From: Verrucomicrobiia bacterium
GTDB taxonomy: Bacteria; Verrucomicrobiota; Verrucomicrobiia; Limisphaerales; DSYF01
Assembly (NCBI GenBank): GCA_035765895.1
Contig: DASTWL010000039.1
Span: 62,001-126,000, forward strand
Direction: 5' to 3'
DNA: 64,000 nucleotides
A program made the position numbers and the translations under genes. The notes below the pieces were generated by a model. That model was not told the origin of the DNA and did not search any database. It was given only the letters and a program-made list of their open reading frames with translations. Positions within the stretch are counted from its first letter, which is position 1, and each line of letters starts with the position of its first letter. Shown here piece by piece: positions 9,710 through 19,548 of this stretch.

Positions 9710-10759
9710 ATGCAAACGCCCGATTCCATCCGCGAAGCGCTGAAGGCCGTGAAGTATCCCGGTTACAGCCGCGACATTGTTTCGTTTGGCCTCGTCAAGG
9801 ACGTCGCCGTCAACCACGGCGCCGTCAGCGTGGCGATTGTGTTGACCACGCCGCAACCCGAGACGGCCCGGCAAATCAAGGCGGAGTGCGAACAGGTGCT
9901 GGGCACGCTGCCGGGCGTGGACAAGGTTTTCGTGGAAGTCAAACAAAGCGGCGCCGCACCCACCAACCCGGCGCACGCGCAAAGTCCATGGGCCAGTCAG
10001 AATCGCGTGCCCGGCCTCAAACGCGTCATCGCCGTGGCCAGCGGCAAGGGCGGCGTGGGCAAGTCCACGGTCAGCGTGAACCTCGCCTGCGCGCTCCAAC
10101 ATCTCGGCGCCCGGGTGGGGTTGCTGGATTGCGACATTTATGGCCCCAGCATTCCGCTGATGATGGGCGCCCGGGAACGGCCGACCGTCAGTGACGACAA
10201 CAAGTTGATCCCGCCCGCCGCCCATGGCGTGAAGTTGATGAGCATGGGCTTCCTGCTGGAGGACGATCAACCGGTGATCTGGCGCGGACCGATGATTCAA
10301 AAAACCATCCAGCAGTTCATTCATTCGGTCGATTGGGGCGAGCTCGACTATTTGCTGGTGGATCTCCCGCCCGGCACCGGCGACGCCCAGCTTTCACTTT
10401 GCCAGACGGTGCCACTGGACGGCGGTGTGGTGGTCACGACACCACAGGAGGCCTCGCTGGGTGTGGTGCGCAAAGGCATCGCCATGTTTGAAAAGGTCAA
10501 CGTTCCCATCCTCGGCATCGTGGAGAACATGAGCTACTTCGTGACGCCCGCCGGTGACCGCGTGGAAATCTTCGGGCACGGCGGCGGCAAAGCCGAAGCG
10601 GCGCGTCAAGGCATTCGCTTTCTCGGCGAAGTGCCGCTCTTCACGGAAATCCGCATCGGCGGCGACCGCGGCGAACCCGTGGCCGCCACGGCACCAGAAA
10701 GCGCTCCCGGCAAGGCGTTTATACAAGTCGCCACGGCGGTCAAGGAGGCCACGGCGTAG
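9710..10759 (+). CDS. mrp: Mrp/ApbC-type Fe-S carrier ATPase, lacking the CxxC
   Basis: A 349-residue P-loop protein. Residues 1-90 are a MIP18-like (DUF59) domain; after a short linker the MinD-type NTPase begins with SGKGGVGKST (about 110-120), with a second conserved segment LLDCDIYGPSIP and switch regions DLPPGTGD and VVTTPQEASL. Family members carry Fe-S clusters to apo-proteins. The usual CxxC after ENMSYF, which holds the bridging cluster, is absent: the sequence reads ENMSYFVTPAGDRVEIFGHGGG, and the few cysteines elsewhere do not form a CxxC. Cluster binding is therefore doubtful, though the rest is typical. Confidence 0.88.
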   Translation: MQTPDSIREALKAVKYPGYSRDIVSFGLVKDVAVNHGAVSVAIVLTTPQPETARQIKAECEQVLGTLPGVDKVFVEVKQSGAAPTNPAHAQSPWASQNRVPGLKRVIAVASGKGGVGKSTVSVNLACALQHLGARVGLLDCDIYGPSIPLMMGARERPTVSDDNKLIPPAAHGVKLMSMGFLLEDDQPVIWRGPMIQKTIQQFIHSVDWGELDYLLVDLPPGTGDAQLSLCQTVPLDGGVVVTTPQEASLGVVRKGIAMFEKVNVPILGIVENMSYFVTPAGDRVEIFGHGGGKAEAARQGIRFLGEVPLFTEIRIGGDRGEPVAATAPESAPGKAFIQVATAVKEATA

Positions 10760-10929
10760 GTTGGTGGCGGCCGGGCAGCATTCATGCGGGGTTTGCGATT
10801 GCTGACGACGGGGGTGTTCCGCTAATACTGGCGTGGTCTTCGGTTGCCGGTTCGTAGCATCCACCACGCAAGTTTCTCCCGCGCAGGATTGCCACATCCC
10901 CACCGCCAAACGAAGCCCATTGATGGGTT

Positions 10930-11880
10930 ATGAATTACCGAACACTCTCAATCTTTCGCGTGGCGCTCATGGTCGCCAGCCTGTCGGCCGCCGGCCGCAC
11001 CCTGGCCAGCGAAAACGTTCCGCACGCGCCGTTCGCGCAGTGGGCTGATCTGCCGGCCAGAGGCGAATTCCGCGCCGGTGTCTTCTACGAGGAATCCGAG
11101 GCGTATCACATCTGGGCCGACAACACATATCATGATGTCACCTGGCACAAGAACGGGGAAACCTACGGCATCGACATCAACCAAGGCTATGTTGCCCTGC
11201 AATATGGCCTGACCGAAAAATGGGCGGCCGACCTGTCCATCGGCTACACCACGGCAGCCTGGCGTGATTTCGCCAACGGCGGCAACACGCACGGCACCGC
11301 CAAATCAACCACGGGTTTCATGGATGTGGGCCTGGGCGTGCGTTACCAGTTCTGGAACGAAACCAACGCGCCGTGCGCCTGGTGCCCGACGCTCACGTTT
11401 CGCGCGGGCGCCGTTTTGCCGGGTGGTTACAACAAGGATTTCCCCTTCGCCCCCGGCGACCGCTCCGCCGCCATCGAGCCGGAATTGCTCGCCAAAAAAC
11501 ACTTCGGCTGGACGGGCTTCGGCATGTATGCCGATGCGCTCTTCCGCTGGAACCGCACCACGCACAATGACCATTACATCGTTTCGACCGGATTCCTCCA
11601 GGAGATCCGGGACTGGGAATTGAACGTGGGCTACCGCCGCTTGGGAACGGTTTCCGGCGACAGCATCCAGTTCGATCCCACCACGCGCATCATCAGTTAT
11701 CCGCGCGAAGTCCGCGAAATCAACGATTCCCTCGAGGCGGGCTTCCGCTACACCACGCCCCACAAGCACATCGAGTGGGGATTCTACCTGCGCGATGTCC
11801 TCGACGGCGCCAACACCGACGGCAAATTCTGGGTGGGCGGCTACGTCAACGTGCCGTTTCATTTCGGCCACGCCAAATAA
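10930..11880 (+). CDS. Predicted outer-membrane beta-barrel protein
   Basis: A 316-residue exported protein. The N-terminus has a hydrophobic signal peptide ending near ALA-SEN (about residue 25). The mature part consists of alternating strands with aromatic girdles (YGLTEKWAADLSIGY, VGLGVRYQFWN, WELNVGYRRLG) and ends with a strand, WVGGYVNVPFHFG, which fits a barrel of 10-14 strands in the outer membrane. Two cysteines in CAWC could form a disulfide in a loop. No specific family is recognised; function may be transport or structural. A possible promoter (TTGCTG 10799, 18 bp, TAATAC 10823) lies about 100 nt upstream. Confidence 0.65.
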   Translation: MNYRTLSIFRVALMVASLSAAGRTLASENVPHAPFAQWADLPARGEFRAGVFYEESEAYHIWADNTYHDVTWHKNGETYGIDINQGYVALQYGLTEKWAADLSIGYTTAAWRDFANGGNTHGTAKSTTGFMDVGLGVRYQFWNETNAPCAWCPTLTFRAGAVLPGGYNKDFPFAPGDRSAAIEPELLAKKHFGWTGFGMYADALFRWNRTTHNDHYIVSTGFLQEIRDWELNVGYRRLGTVSGDSIQFDPTTRIISYPREVREINDSLEAGFRYTTPHKHIEWGFYLRDVLDGANTDGKFWVGGYVNVPFHFGHAK

Positions 11881-11938
11881 CCATCGCCGGCGCCGCGCCG
11901 CTTGACGCTGCGCCCATCCGCTGCGACTGTTCGCCCGC

Positions 11939-14900
11939 TTGGCGCAACCACCCCAGGTCGCGGCGGCAAGCAGCTTGTTCGACCGCCTCGCGCAGGCTCC
12001 CGCTGTGCAATCCCTTGTCCGGCGCCTGGAGCGGGGCGGAGCTTTGCGCGCCGCCGGCATCAGCGCACCCGCCCAGCCTTGCCTCGCCGCACTGCTGCAG
12101 CAAGACCGGTCGCCACACCCGCTCGTCATTGTCGCCGACAGCCTGAAAACGCAGGAATGGTTTCAACAGGATGTCACCACGTGGTTGCAGATTTCTGCGT
12201 CGCCGTCCCCCAACCTGCATCCCCCTTTGCCGACTTTGTTCTATCCGGCCTGGGAAATTTTGCCCCACGAAGCGAAGCTCCCGCACGCTGACGTCATCAG
12301 CGAGCGTCTGGAAACCCTGATCGCCCTGGCCGGCCCTGCCACCCGCGGCAGCGCGCCGCACCCGCTCGTGGTCACCAACGTGACCGCCCTGCTCCAGCGC
12401 ACCTTTCCGTCGGCTGAACTGGCCCGCCGCACCCGCGCGTTGCGACGCGGCGACCGCACCGAACCGCTCGACCTGGTCGAATGGCTGGAGGAGCAAGGCT
12501 ACGAACCCGAAGCGCAAGTCACTGCGAAGGGCGAACTCGCCTTGCGCGGCGGCATCCTCGACGTTTTTCCGCCCACCAGCCCGTGGCCGGTGCGGCTGGA
12601 ATTCTTCGGCGACGAACTGGAATCCCTCCGCGAGTTTGATCCCTTGACGCAGATTTCCCGGGATGAAATCGCCGCGGTTACTCTGCCGCCGGCGGGCGAA
12701 CTCGGCATTCTGAAGCAAACACTCGGGAACATCGCCGGAACGGACTCCGCCACCGGCAACGCGTTCGCCACGTTGCTCGATTATCTGCCGAACGACACAG
12801 TCGTTCTGCTCGCCGAGCCCGAAGCACTGGAGGAGCACGCGGCCATTTACGCGTCGCAAGTCCCCGCTGGCGACCCGTTCTTCGTGCCGTGGGCCGAATG
12901 GCGTCGCCAAGCCGCGCAACGCGGCCTGACGTTGGTGGAACTGGGCGAGGCCGAACCCTTGGAAGTCGCGGCGGCACAGGACGCCGGCACGCCGGAGACG
13001 ATTCCACTACGCCTGCCTTCGCTTGATGCGTTCCGGCCGCTCACCGACAAGCTGCCCGAGCCGCATGTGGCCGAGGCGCAGCGGCGCGAGTTTTTCCATC
13101 AACTGCACCGCTGGCTGCGGCAGGATTATGCCGTCCACGTGTTCTGCAACAACGACGGCGAGCGTCAGCGCTTCACGGAAATCTGGCAGGAAACAGAACT
13201 GGATGAGCCGAACGCCGGCCCCACCCTGCACCTTGGCTCGCTCGCCCGCGGTTTCATCTGCGACGACGCCCGGCTCGTCGTCGTGACCGACGCGGAAATT
13301 TTCGGGCGTTACAAGCGTCAGCAGCCGCGGCGTTTGAAATCCGCCCACGCGCAGGCCGCCCGCTCCGCGCTCGACATTGATTTCACCGACCTTGAAGAAG
13401 GCGATCTCGTCGTGCACCTGCAACACGGCATCGGGCGTTTTCTCGGGTTGAAGGAGCCGCCCGCCACCGTGGGCGCCCGCAAATCCGAAAGCGCGCCACA
13501 AAAATCCGAAGAATGCCTCGTCATCGAATACGCGCCCGCTTCACCGGAACAACCAGCGCCGCGGCTTTATGTGCCGGTGACGGAGGCTCATCTCGTCAGC
13601 AAATACGTCGGCGTTGGCAAGGTGCGCCCGCCGCTCAACACGCTCGGCGGCACGCGCTGGCAGAAGGCGAAGGAGCAGGCCGAACGCGCCGTGCGCGACG
13701 TGGCGGCGGAGTTGTTGCGCATCCAGGCCGCGCGCGAATCGCAGGCGGGATTTTCCTTTGGCCCGGACACGTCGTGGCAACGCGAGTTCGAGGCGGCGTT
13801 TGTCTTCGAGGAAACGCCCGACCAATGGCGCGCGATTCAAGAAACCAAAACCGACATGGAACGGCCAAAACCGATGGACCGCCTGATCTGCGGCGACGTC
13901 GGCTTCGGCAAAACCGAGGTGGCCATCCGCGCCGCGTTCAAGGCGGTGATGACCGGCAAGCAGGTCGCCGTGCTGGTGCCGACCACCGTTCTGGCGCAGC
14001 AGCATTTCAACACGTTCCGCGAGCGCATGGCGGATTACCCGGTGCGGGTCGAGCTGCTTTCGCGCTTCCGTTCCCGGCGCGCCCAGCAGAAAGTCATCGA
14101 GGACCTCGCCACAGGCGCGGTGGACATCGTCATCGGCACGCACCGGCTCGTGCAATCCGACGTGGTGTTCAAAGACCTCGGGCTGGTGGTGATTGACGAG
14201 GAACAGCGCTTCGGCGTGTTGCACAAGGAGAAGTTCAAGCGGCTCCGCACGCTCGTGGACGTGCTCACGCTGAGCGCCACGCCGATTCCGCGGACGCTGT
14301 ATCTCGCGCTGACCGGCGCGCGTGACATGAGCACCATCCAGACGCCGCCGCAGGACCGGTTGCCGGTGGAAACCATCGTCACGGCCTACGACGAACGGCT
14401 CATCCGCGATGCGATTCTGCGGGAATTGAACCGCGGCGGACAGGTGTTCTTCCTGCACAACCGCGTGATGACCATTGAAACGATGGCCGCCAAGCTGCGC
14501 GCCCTCGTGCCGCAGGCACGGATCATTGTGGGGCACGGCCAGATGCACGCGGACGATTTGGAGGAGGTGATGACCGCGTTCATCAACGGCGAGGCCGACG
14601 TGCTGCTCTCAACCACGATCATTGAAAGCGGCCTCGATATTCCGAACGCGAACACCATCATCATCGACCGCGCGGACCGCTTTGGCCTGAGCGATCTTTA
14701 CCAGCTTCGCGGCCGCGTGGGGCGCTACAAGCACCAGGCTTACGCGTATTTGCTGATCCCGCGGCACGCGGGTTTGTTGTCGGACGCCCGCAAACGCATC
14801 AGCGCGATGAAGCAATACGCCACGCTTGGCAGCGGCTTCAAGATCGCCATGCGCGACCTCGAAATCCGCGGCGCGGGCAACCTGCTGGGCGCCGAGCAAA

Positions 14901-15436
14901 GCGGCCACATCACGGCGGTCGGGTTTGAACTGTATTGCGACCTGCTGAAACACAGCATCGCGGCGTTGAAGGGCGAAAAGGTGAAGCCGCGCGTCGCCGT
15001 CGAGGTGCGGCTGGATTTCCTGGTTGTGGGCGCCGTCGACGAGCCGTTTCCATCCGGCGAAACGCCCGACTCAAGGGAACGCGCTTCCCACCAGGCCACG
15101 CTCCCGCACACCTACATTCCCGAGCCGCAGCAGCGCATCGAGATTTATCGCAAACTGGCACAGGCCGCCGACCGCGCCGCCCTGGCCGGGTTGCAGAAGG
15201 AAGTGCGCGACCGTTTCGGCCCGTTGCCGCCGCCGGTGGCCATGCTGTTGTTGCTTGGCGAACTCAAACTGCTCGCGGCCGAACGCGGCATCACGGCGGT
15301 TGAAGTGCGCGACGACAAGCTCATGCTCACCCGCCACGGCGATTTTGTGCAGGTCGGCGGAAAATTTCCCCGCCTGACGAAGAAGGTTCCCGAAGCCCGG
15401 TTGAAGGAAATCCGGCGACTTTTGCAGGCGATTTGA
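11939..15436 (+). CDS. mfd: Transcription-repair coupling factor Mfd
   Basis: An 1165-residue protein that releases RNA polymerase stalled at DNA damage and recruits UvrA. Domain order: UvrB-like N-terminal modules (1-350), the CarD-like RNA-polymerase-interaction domain with [16 protein letters not shown] (about 485-500), the RecG-like translocase with GDVGFGKTE (652-660) and DEEQRFG (about 753), helicase motif VI near QLRGRVGR, and the C-terminal UvrA-contact domain. The open frame begins with TTG at 11939; there is no ATG or ribosome binding site close by, so the exact start is uncertain. It begins 59 nt after the outer-membrane gene. Confidence 0.95.
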   Translation: MAQPPQVAAASSLFDRLAQAPAVQSLVRRLERGGALRAAGISAPAQPCLAALLQQDRSPHPLVIVADSLKTQEWFQQDVTTWLQISASPSPNLHPPLPTLFYPAWEILPHEAKLPHADVISERLETLIALAGPATRGSAPHPLVVTNVTALLQRTFPSAELARRTRALRRGDRTEPLDLVEWLEEQGYEPEAQVTAKGELALRGGILDVFPPTSPWPVRLEFFGDELESLREFDPLTQISRDEIAAVTLPPAGELGILKQTLGNIAGTDSATGNAFATLLDYLPNDTVVLLAEPEALEEHAAIYASQVPAGDPFFVPWAEWRRQAAQRGLTLVELGEAEPLEVAAAQDAGTPETIPLRLPSLDAFRPLTDKLPEPHVAEAQRREFFHQLHRWLRQDYAVHVFCNNDGERQRFTEIWQETELDEPNAGPTLHLGSLARGFICDDARLVVVTDAEIFGRYKRQQPRRLKSAHAQAARSALDIDFTDLEEGDLVVHLQHGIGRFLGLKEPPATVGARKSESAPQKSEECLVIEYAPASPEQPAPRLYVPVTEAHLVSKYVGVGKVRPPLNTLGGTRWQKAKEQAERAVRDVAAELLRIQAARESQAGFSFGPDTSWQREFEAAFVFEETPDQWRAIQETKTDMERPKPMDRLICGDVGFGKTEVAIRAAFKAVMTGKQVAVLVPTTVLAQQHFNTFRERMADYPVRVELLSRFRSRRAQQKVIEDLATGAVDIVIGTHRLVQSDVVFKDLGLVVIDEEQRFGVLHKEKFKRLRTLVDVLTLSATPIPRTLYLALTGARDMSTIQTPPQDRLPVETIVTAYDERLIRDAILRELNRGGQVFFLHNRVMTIETMAAKLRALVPQARIIVGHGQMHADDLEEVMTAFINGEADVLLSTTIIESGLDIPNANTIIIDRADRFGLSDLYQLRGRVGRYKHQAYAYLLIPRHAGLLSDARKRISAMKQYATLGSGFKIAMRDLEIRGAGNLLGAEQSGHITAVGFELYCDLLKHSIAALKGEKVKPRVAVEVRLDFLVVGAVDEPFPSGETPDSRERASHQATLPHTYIPEPQQRIEIYRKLAQAADRAALAGLQKEVRDRFGPLPPPVAMLLLLGELKLLAAERGITAVEVRDDKLMLTRHGDFVQVGGKFPRLTKKVPEARLKEIRRLLQAI

Positions 15437-15442
15437 CGCGGC

Positions 15443-16069
15443 TTATTTGAGCGCAGCCAGATAGGCGACCAAGTCGCGCAATTCCGGCCGGGACAGCACC
15501 AGCCACAATCCCTCCGGCATCGGCGACACGGCATTGCGCCGCGATTGCACGTCCGCAACCTTGACCGTGCGCACGCCTTCATCCGCCGAATTCACCACCA
15601 GTTCGGTGGCCGACTCCCGTCGGAGCACGCCGGACGCGGCGTCGCCATTCTTGAGCAGCAGAATCACCGACTGATACCCCTCGGACGTCTGGGCGTTGGG
15701 AAAGATGATCGACTCCAAAATTTGCTCGCGAGTCTGGCGGGCGCCAAGGCCGTCCAGCGGCGGCCCCACGTCGCCACCCGAGCCGCCGACCTGGTGGCAT
15801 TTGCCGCAATTGGCCTCGGGTTTCTCGAAGAACACCTTGCGGCCGGCCCCGGCATCGCCGCCGGCCAGCAGGTCGCGGTAAGGCGCGAGCGCATTGGTCA
15901 CCGGCCGGGTCGCCGGGGGCGTGCCGATGTAGCGAAACCGCTCCACCCGGCGAACCTCGGCACTCACCCAGAGAATTGCGAGCAGCACGGCTACCACGAA
16001 CGCGGCCAGCACAAACCACGGCCAGACGAGTTTGGGATTGGATTTCGGCGCTTCGTCCACGGGCGGCAT
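15443..16069 (-). CDS. Membrane-anchored mono-heme cytochrome c
   Basis: A 208-residue protein. A single N-terminal transmembrane helix (WPWFVLAAFVVAVLLAILWV, about 15-35) anchors it. One heme-binding motif, NCGKCHQVGG, is followed by the axial-ligand region and then the segment SIIFPNAQTSEGYQSVIL, typical of the c-type domains attached to verrucomicrobial and planctomycete membrane-bound dehydrogenase-like proteins. The C-terminus ends LRDLVAYLAALK. The start at 16069 is chosen because the longer frame upstream is antisense to recF. It diverges from recF with 75 nt between starts and converges with mfd (6-nt gap). Redox partner unknown. Confidence 0.8.
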   Translation of the reverse strand: MPPVDEAPKSNPKLVWPWFVLAAFVVAVLLAILWVSAEVRRVERFRYIGTPPATRPVTNALAPYRDLLAGGDAGAGRKVFFEKPEANCGKCHQVGGSGGDVGPPLDGLGARQTREQILESIIFPNAQTSEGYQSVILLLKNGDAASGVLRRESATELVVNSADEGVRTVKVADVQSRRNAVSPMPEGLWLVLSRPELRDLVAYLAALK

Positions 16070-16144
16070 TATCTCACGCGCCAGCCGCCATCGCACAACT
16101 CGAAAATTCTCGCCGCCCCGGGCTGCGCTCCGCATCTTCTGCGC

Positions 16145-17221
16145 GTGCATCTGGCTCACCTGCGACTGCGGGACTTCCGCAATTACGCGCGTCTGGATGT
16201 TGATTTTGCCCCCGGTTTCCACCTGTTGCTGGGTGACAACGCCCAGGGCAAAACCAACATCCTCGAAGCCATTTACCTGATGGCCACGCTGCGTTCGTTT
16301 CGCGGGGTGGGCAGCGCGCAAATGGTCCGGCAGGGCGCGAAAGGTTATTTCGTCGGCGGCACGGTCGTCGGCCAGGGCCAGGCTGAGATTAAAATGTATT
16401 GGTCCGCCGCCGAACGCAGTCTGGGCTTGAACGGCCGCCCGGTGAAGAAGCTCAGCGATTATCTTGGCACGTTGCGCACGGTCGTGTTCTGCACCGAGGA
16501 TTTGCAACTCATCAAGGGCACGGGCCGCGTGCGGCGACGCTTCCTCGACCTGCTGCTGTCGCAAACGCAGCCGGGTTACCTGCCGTTGCTCCAGCGTTAC
16601 GCCCACGCGCTCCGGTCGCGCAACGCCCTGCTCAAGCAGCGCGTGGTGGACGAGGCGGCGCTCGAAGGTTTTTCGCGGGAGCTGGTCGCCGTCGGCACCG
16701 AGATCACGCGCCAGCGCCACGAACTCGTGCCCCGCATTTCGCCGCTGGCCCGGCTCGCGTATCGCCGCATCTCCAACGACGCCGAGGAACTGCGCATTGA
16801 ATACCTGCCGAGCGTAAAAAGGGATTTCGCGGTCGAACTGGCCGCCAGCCGCGCCCGCGAACGCGGCCAGCGCCTGACCCTCGTCGGCCCGCATCGCGAC
16901 GAGTTGCAGCTCGACCTGAACGTGCGCGCCGCCGCCCAGTTCGGCAGCGAAGGCCAGAAACGTTCCGTCGCCATCGCGCTCAAGATGGCGCAGGCGGAAT
17001 ATCTCACCGGCCTGCATGGTGCCGCGCCGCTGCTGCTGATCGACGACGTCATGGGCGAACTGGACGTGAAACGCCGCAGTGGCTTCCTGCCCTTGCTGGA
17101 ACAGGCGCACCGCTCGCGCGGCCAGGTCTTCATGACCTGCACGGAGGAGAACTGGCCCCGCGAACTGGGGCTGGAGCTGCAGCGGTGGGAGGTTCGTGAG
17201 GGGATGTTGTCCATTGCCTGA
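16145..17221 (+). CDS. recF: DNA replication and repair protein RecF
   Basis: A 358-residue SMC-like ATPase that loads RecA at gaps with RecO and RecR. Seen: the N-terminal strand LRLRDFRNYARLDVDF, Walker A LLGDNAQGKTN, the coiled middle, the signature stretch EGQKRSVAIALKMAQAEYL and Walker B LLLIDDVMGELD. The GTG at 16145 gives normal length and N-terminal alignment; the open frame extends antisense through the cytochrome gene and that part is not coding. recF is usually near dnaA, dnaN and gyrB, but none is in this window, so the ancestral replication cluster is broken here. Confidence 0.93.
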   Translation: MHLAHLRLRDFRNYARLDVDFAPGFHLLLGDNAQGKTNILEAIYLMATLRSFRGVGSAQMVRQGAKGYFVGGTVVGQGQAEIKMYWSAAERSLGLNGRPVKKLSDYLGTLRTVVFCTEDLQLIKGTGRVRRRFLDLLLSQTQPGYLPLLQRYAHALRSRNALLKQRVVDEAALEGFSRELVAVGTEITRQRHELVPRISPLARLAYRRISNDAEELRIEYLPSVKRDFAVELAASRARERGQRLTLVGPHRDELQLDLNVRAAAQFGSEGQKRSVAIALKMAQAEYLTGLHGAAPLLLIDDVMGELDVKRRSGFLPLLEQAHRSRGQVFMTCTEENWPRELGLELQRWEVREGMLSIA

Positions 17222-17249
17222 AAGCAGTGATTCGATGAGAACTCAAACA

Positions 17250-17277
17250 TTGCCACCGATTCCGTTTGAAATACTCT
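17250..17277 (+). promoter_or_regulatory. Promoter of the restriction-modification island
   Basis: TTGCCA (17250-17255), a 16-bp spacer and TACTCT (17272-17277) lie between recF and hsdM, predicting a leader of about 80 nt. Same box style as the tRNA and toxin-antitoxin promoters. Confidence 0.45.
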
Positions 17278-17365
17278 GCGGCTCAGAGTCATGAAGCGAA
17301 TCCGTCAACACAGGAACCTCTTGGCAACGCGCTCCTTCCGCCTTCTTTCCACGTAACACACATCC

Positions 17366-19528
17366 ATGCCCGCTGAAACCCACTCCCAAATCGCCAGCTT
17401 CATCTGGAGCATCTGCAACCTGCTCCGCGGGCCGTATAAACGGAACGAATACCGCAAAGTCATCTTGCCGCTCACCGTTTTGCGCCGCTTCGACTGCATC
17501 CTCGCGCCGACCAGGGCGAAAGTGCTGAAGGAGCACGCCGCCATCAAGGCCAAGGGGGAAAACATCATCCGCCATCGTCTCTCGCAGATCACCGGCGTGC
17601 CGTTCTTCAATCTTTCCAAGTTCACGATGGCCAAGCCCGCCGAAGGCAGCGGACTCAATGGCTTGCTCGACGACCCGAACCACCTCGCGCCCAATCTCAA
17701 TAGCTACATCAACGGCTTCTCGCCCAACGTCCGCGCCATCATCGAGCGCTTCAAGTTCCCCGAGCAGATCGCCTACATGGCCGAGAAAGACCTGCTCTAC
17801 CTCGTCATCAAGCAGTTCGCCGCCATCGACCTCTCGCCCGACCGCGTGGACAACGTCCAGATGGGCTACGTCTTTGAGGAACTCATCCGGATCGGCGCGG
17901 AACAATCCAACGAGGAAGCCGGGGAACACTTCACCCCGCGCGAAGTGATCAAACTCATGGTCAATCTCCTCCTCTCGCCGGAGAAAGACCTCGCCCGCAG
18001 CCACGTCGTCAAGACCATCTACGACCCCGCGTGCGGCACGGGCGGCATGTTGTCCGTTGCCGAGAAATACATCCGCGATCTCAACGCCGACGCCCAGCCC
18101 AAGCTCTTCGGGCAGGACTGGAACGACGAAGCCTGGGCCGTCTGCAAGTCCGACATGCTCATCAAGGGCGAGGACGCCGACGCCGTCATCCTCGGCGACA
18201 CCTTCACCAAGGACGGCTTTGACCGCACCGCTGACGGCAAGAAATGGACTTTCGATTACATGCTCGCCAACCCGCCCTTCGGCGTGGAGTGGAAGCAGCA
18301 ACAGAAATACATCGAGAACGAGCGTGACACCCTCGGGTTCAGCGGACGCTTCGGTGCGGGCACGCCCCGTGTGAATGACGGTGCGCTCCTCTTCCTCCAG
18401 CACATGCTGGCCAAGATGCGCGCCCCGCAGGATGGCGGCAGCCGCCTCGCCATCGTCTTCAACGGCTCGCCCCTCTTCACCGGCGATGCCGGCGGCGGCG
18501 AAAGCGAAATCCGCCGCTGGATCATCGAGAACGACTGGCTGGAGGCCATCGTCGCCCTGCCCGAGCAGCTCTTCTACAACACCGGCATCTCCACCTACCT
18601 CTGGGTGCTCACGAACCGGAAGGAAAAGCCCCGCAAGGGCAAGGTGCAGCTCATTGATGCCCGCCAGTTCTGGGTGCAGATGGAAAAAAGCCTCGGCAAC
18701 AAACGCCGCCGCATCGGCGACCCCTCCGACAAGGAGAAAGACCCCGACCACATCGGCGAACTCACCAAAATCTTCGGCAGCTTCCGCGACGGCCAGAAGC
18801 GCAAGTTCACCGTCGAAGACCCCATCACACATCAGGACGTGGAGCGCGAATTTGTCGTCAGCAAGATTTTCGACAACGAAGACTTCGGCTACCACAAGAT
18901 CACCGTCGAGCGCCCGCTGCGGCTGAACTTTCAGGCCAGTGCCGAACGCCTCGCCCGGCTCGACGACGAGAGCGGCTTCAAGAACCTCGCCACCAGCGCC
19001 AAGAAAGACCCCGCCATCCGCGAAAAGGAAATCGCAGCCGGCAAAGAGCGGCAGGAAGAAATCCGCGAACTGCTCCGCGCCTTCGGCAAGGCGACCAAGG
19101 AAAAGCTTTTCAAAGACCGCACGGCGTTCCTCACCGAACTGCGCGACCTCGACCGCGCGCGCGGCGTGCGCCTGAGCGCCCCGGAACTCAAGGCCGTGCT
19201 CGCCGCCCTCGGCGAACGCGACGACACCGCCGAAATCTGCCGCGACCGCGACGGCCAGCCCGAGCCCGACGCCGACCTGCGCGACACCGAGACCGTGCCG
19301 CTCAAGGAAAGCATCGAGGCCTACTTCAAACGCGAGGTGCTGCCCCACGTGCCCGATGCGTGGATTGACACCACCAAGACCAAGGTCGGCTACGAAATTC
19401 CGCTCAACCGCCACTTCTACCGCTACGAGCCGCCGCGTCCGCTGGAAGTCATCGAGACCGACCTCAAGCGCCTCGAAGACGACATCGTGAAAATGCTTCG
19501 GGAGGTAACCGCTTTATCCGCAGATTGA
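17366..19528 (+). CDS. hsdM: Type I restriction-modification methyltransferase HsdM
   Basis: A 720-residue N6-adenine methyltransferase subunit that pairs with HsdS to methylate the recognition site. It has the HsdM N-terminal helical domain (residues 1-140), the S-adenosylmethionine motif DPACGTGGM (about 220) and the catalytic NPPFGVEW (about 302). A long C-terminal region (480-720) with acidic/basic helices extends beyond the classic 500-residue form; this longer form is common in one HsdM subfamily. The last four residues (LSAD) are encoded by the first unit of a 10-bp repeat that starts the next gene, suggesting the original C-terminus was altered by insertion. First gene of the island. 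Confidence 0.92.
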   Translation: MPAETHSQIASFIWSICNLLRGPYKRNEYRKVILPLTVLRRFDCILAPTRAKVLKEHAAIKAKGENIIRHRLSQITGVPFFNLSKFTMAKPAEGSGLNGLLDDPNHLAPNLNSYINGFSPNVRAIIERFKFPEQIAYMAEKDLLYLVIKQFAAIDLSPDRVDNVQMGYVFEELIRIGAEQSNEEAGEHFTPREVIKLMVNLLLSPEKDLARSHVVKTIYDPACGTGGMLSVAEKYIRDLNADAQPKLFGQDWNDEAWAVCKSDMLIKGEDADAVILGDTFTKDGFDRTADGKKWTFDYMLANPPFGVEWKQQQKYIENERDTLGFSGRFGAGTPRVNDGALLFLQHMLAKMRAPQDGGSRLAIVFNGSPLFTGDAGGGESEIRRWIIENDWLEAIVALPEQLFYNTGISTYLWVLTNRKEKPRKGKVQLIDARQFWVQMEKSLGNKRRRIGDPSDKEKDPDHIGELTKIFGSFRDGQKRKFTVEDPITHQDVEREFVVSKIFDNEDFGYHKITVERPLRLNFQASAERLARLDDESGFKNLATSAKKDPAIREKEIAAGKERQEEIRELLRAFGKATKEKLFKDRTAFLTELRDLDRARGVRLSAPELKAVLAALGERDDTAEICRDRDGQPEPDADLRDTETVPLKESIEAYFKREVLPHVPDAWIDTTKTKVGYEIPLNRHFYRYEPPRPLEVIETDLKRLEDDIVKMLREVTALSAD

Positions 19529-19548
19529 CGCAGATGAACGCAGATTTT
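19516..19548 (+). repeat. Left 10-bp repeat array of the GxxExxY cassette
   Basis: Three copies of CGCAGAT start at 19520, 19530 and 19540, so the period is exactly 10 bp. The array covers the end of hsdM and the start of the GxxExxY gene. The mirror-image array is at 19931-19964. Confidence 0.85.

Noticed and set aside
17243-19414. 723-residue open frame opposite hsdM
   Set aside because: Antisense of a well-supported HsdM; composition (Gly/Ala/Val/Glu) is typical of shadow frames in GC-rich DNA.
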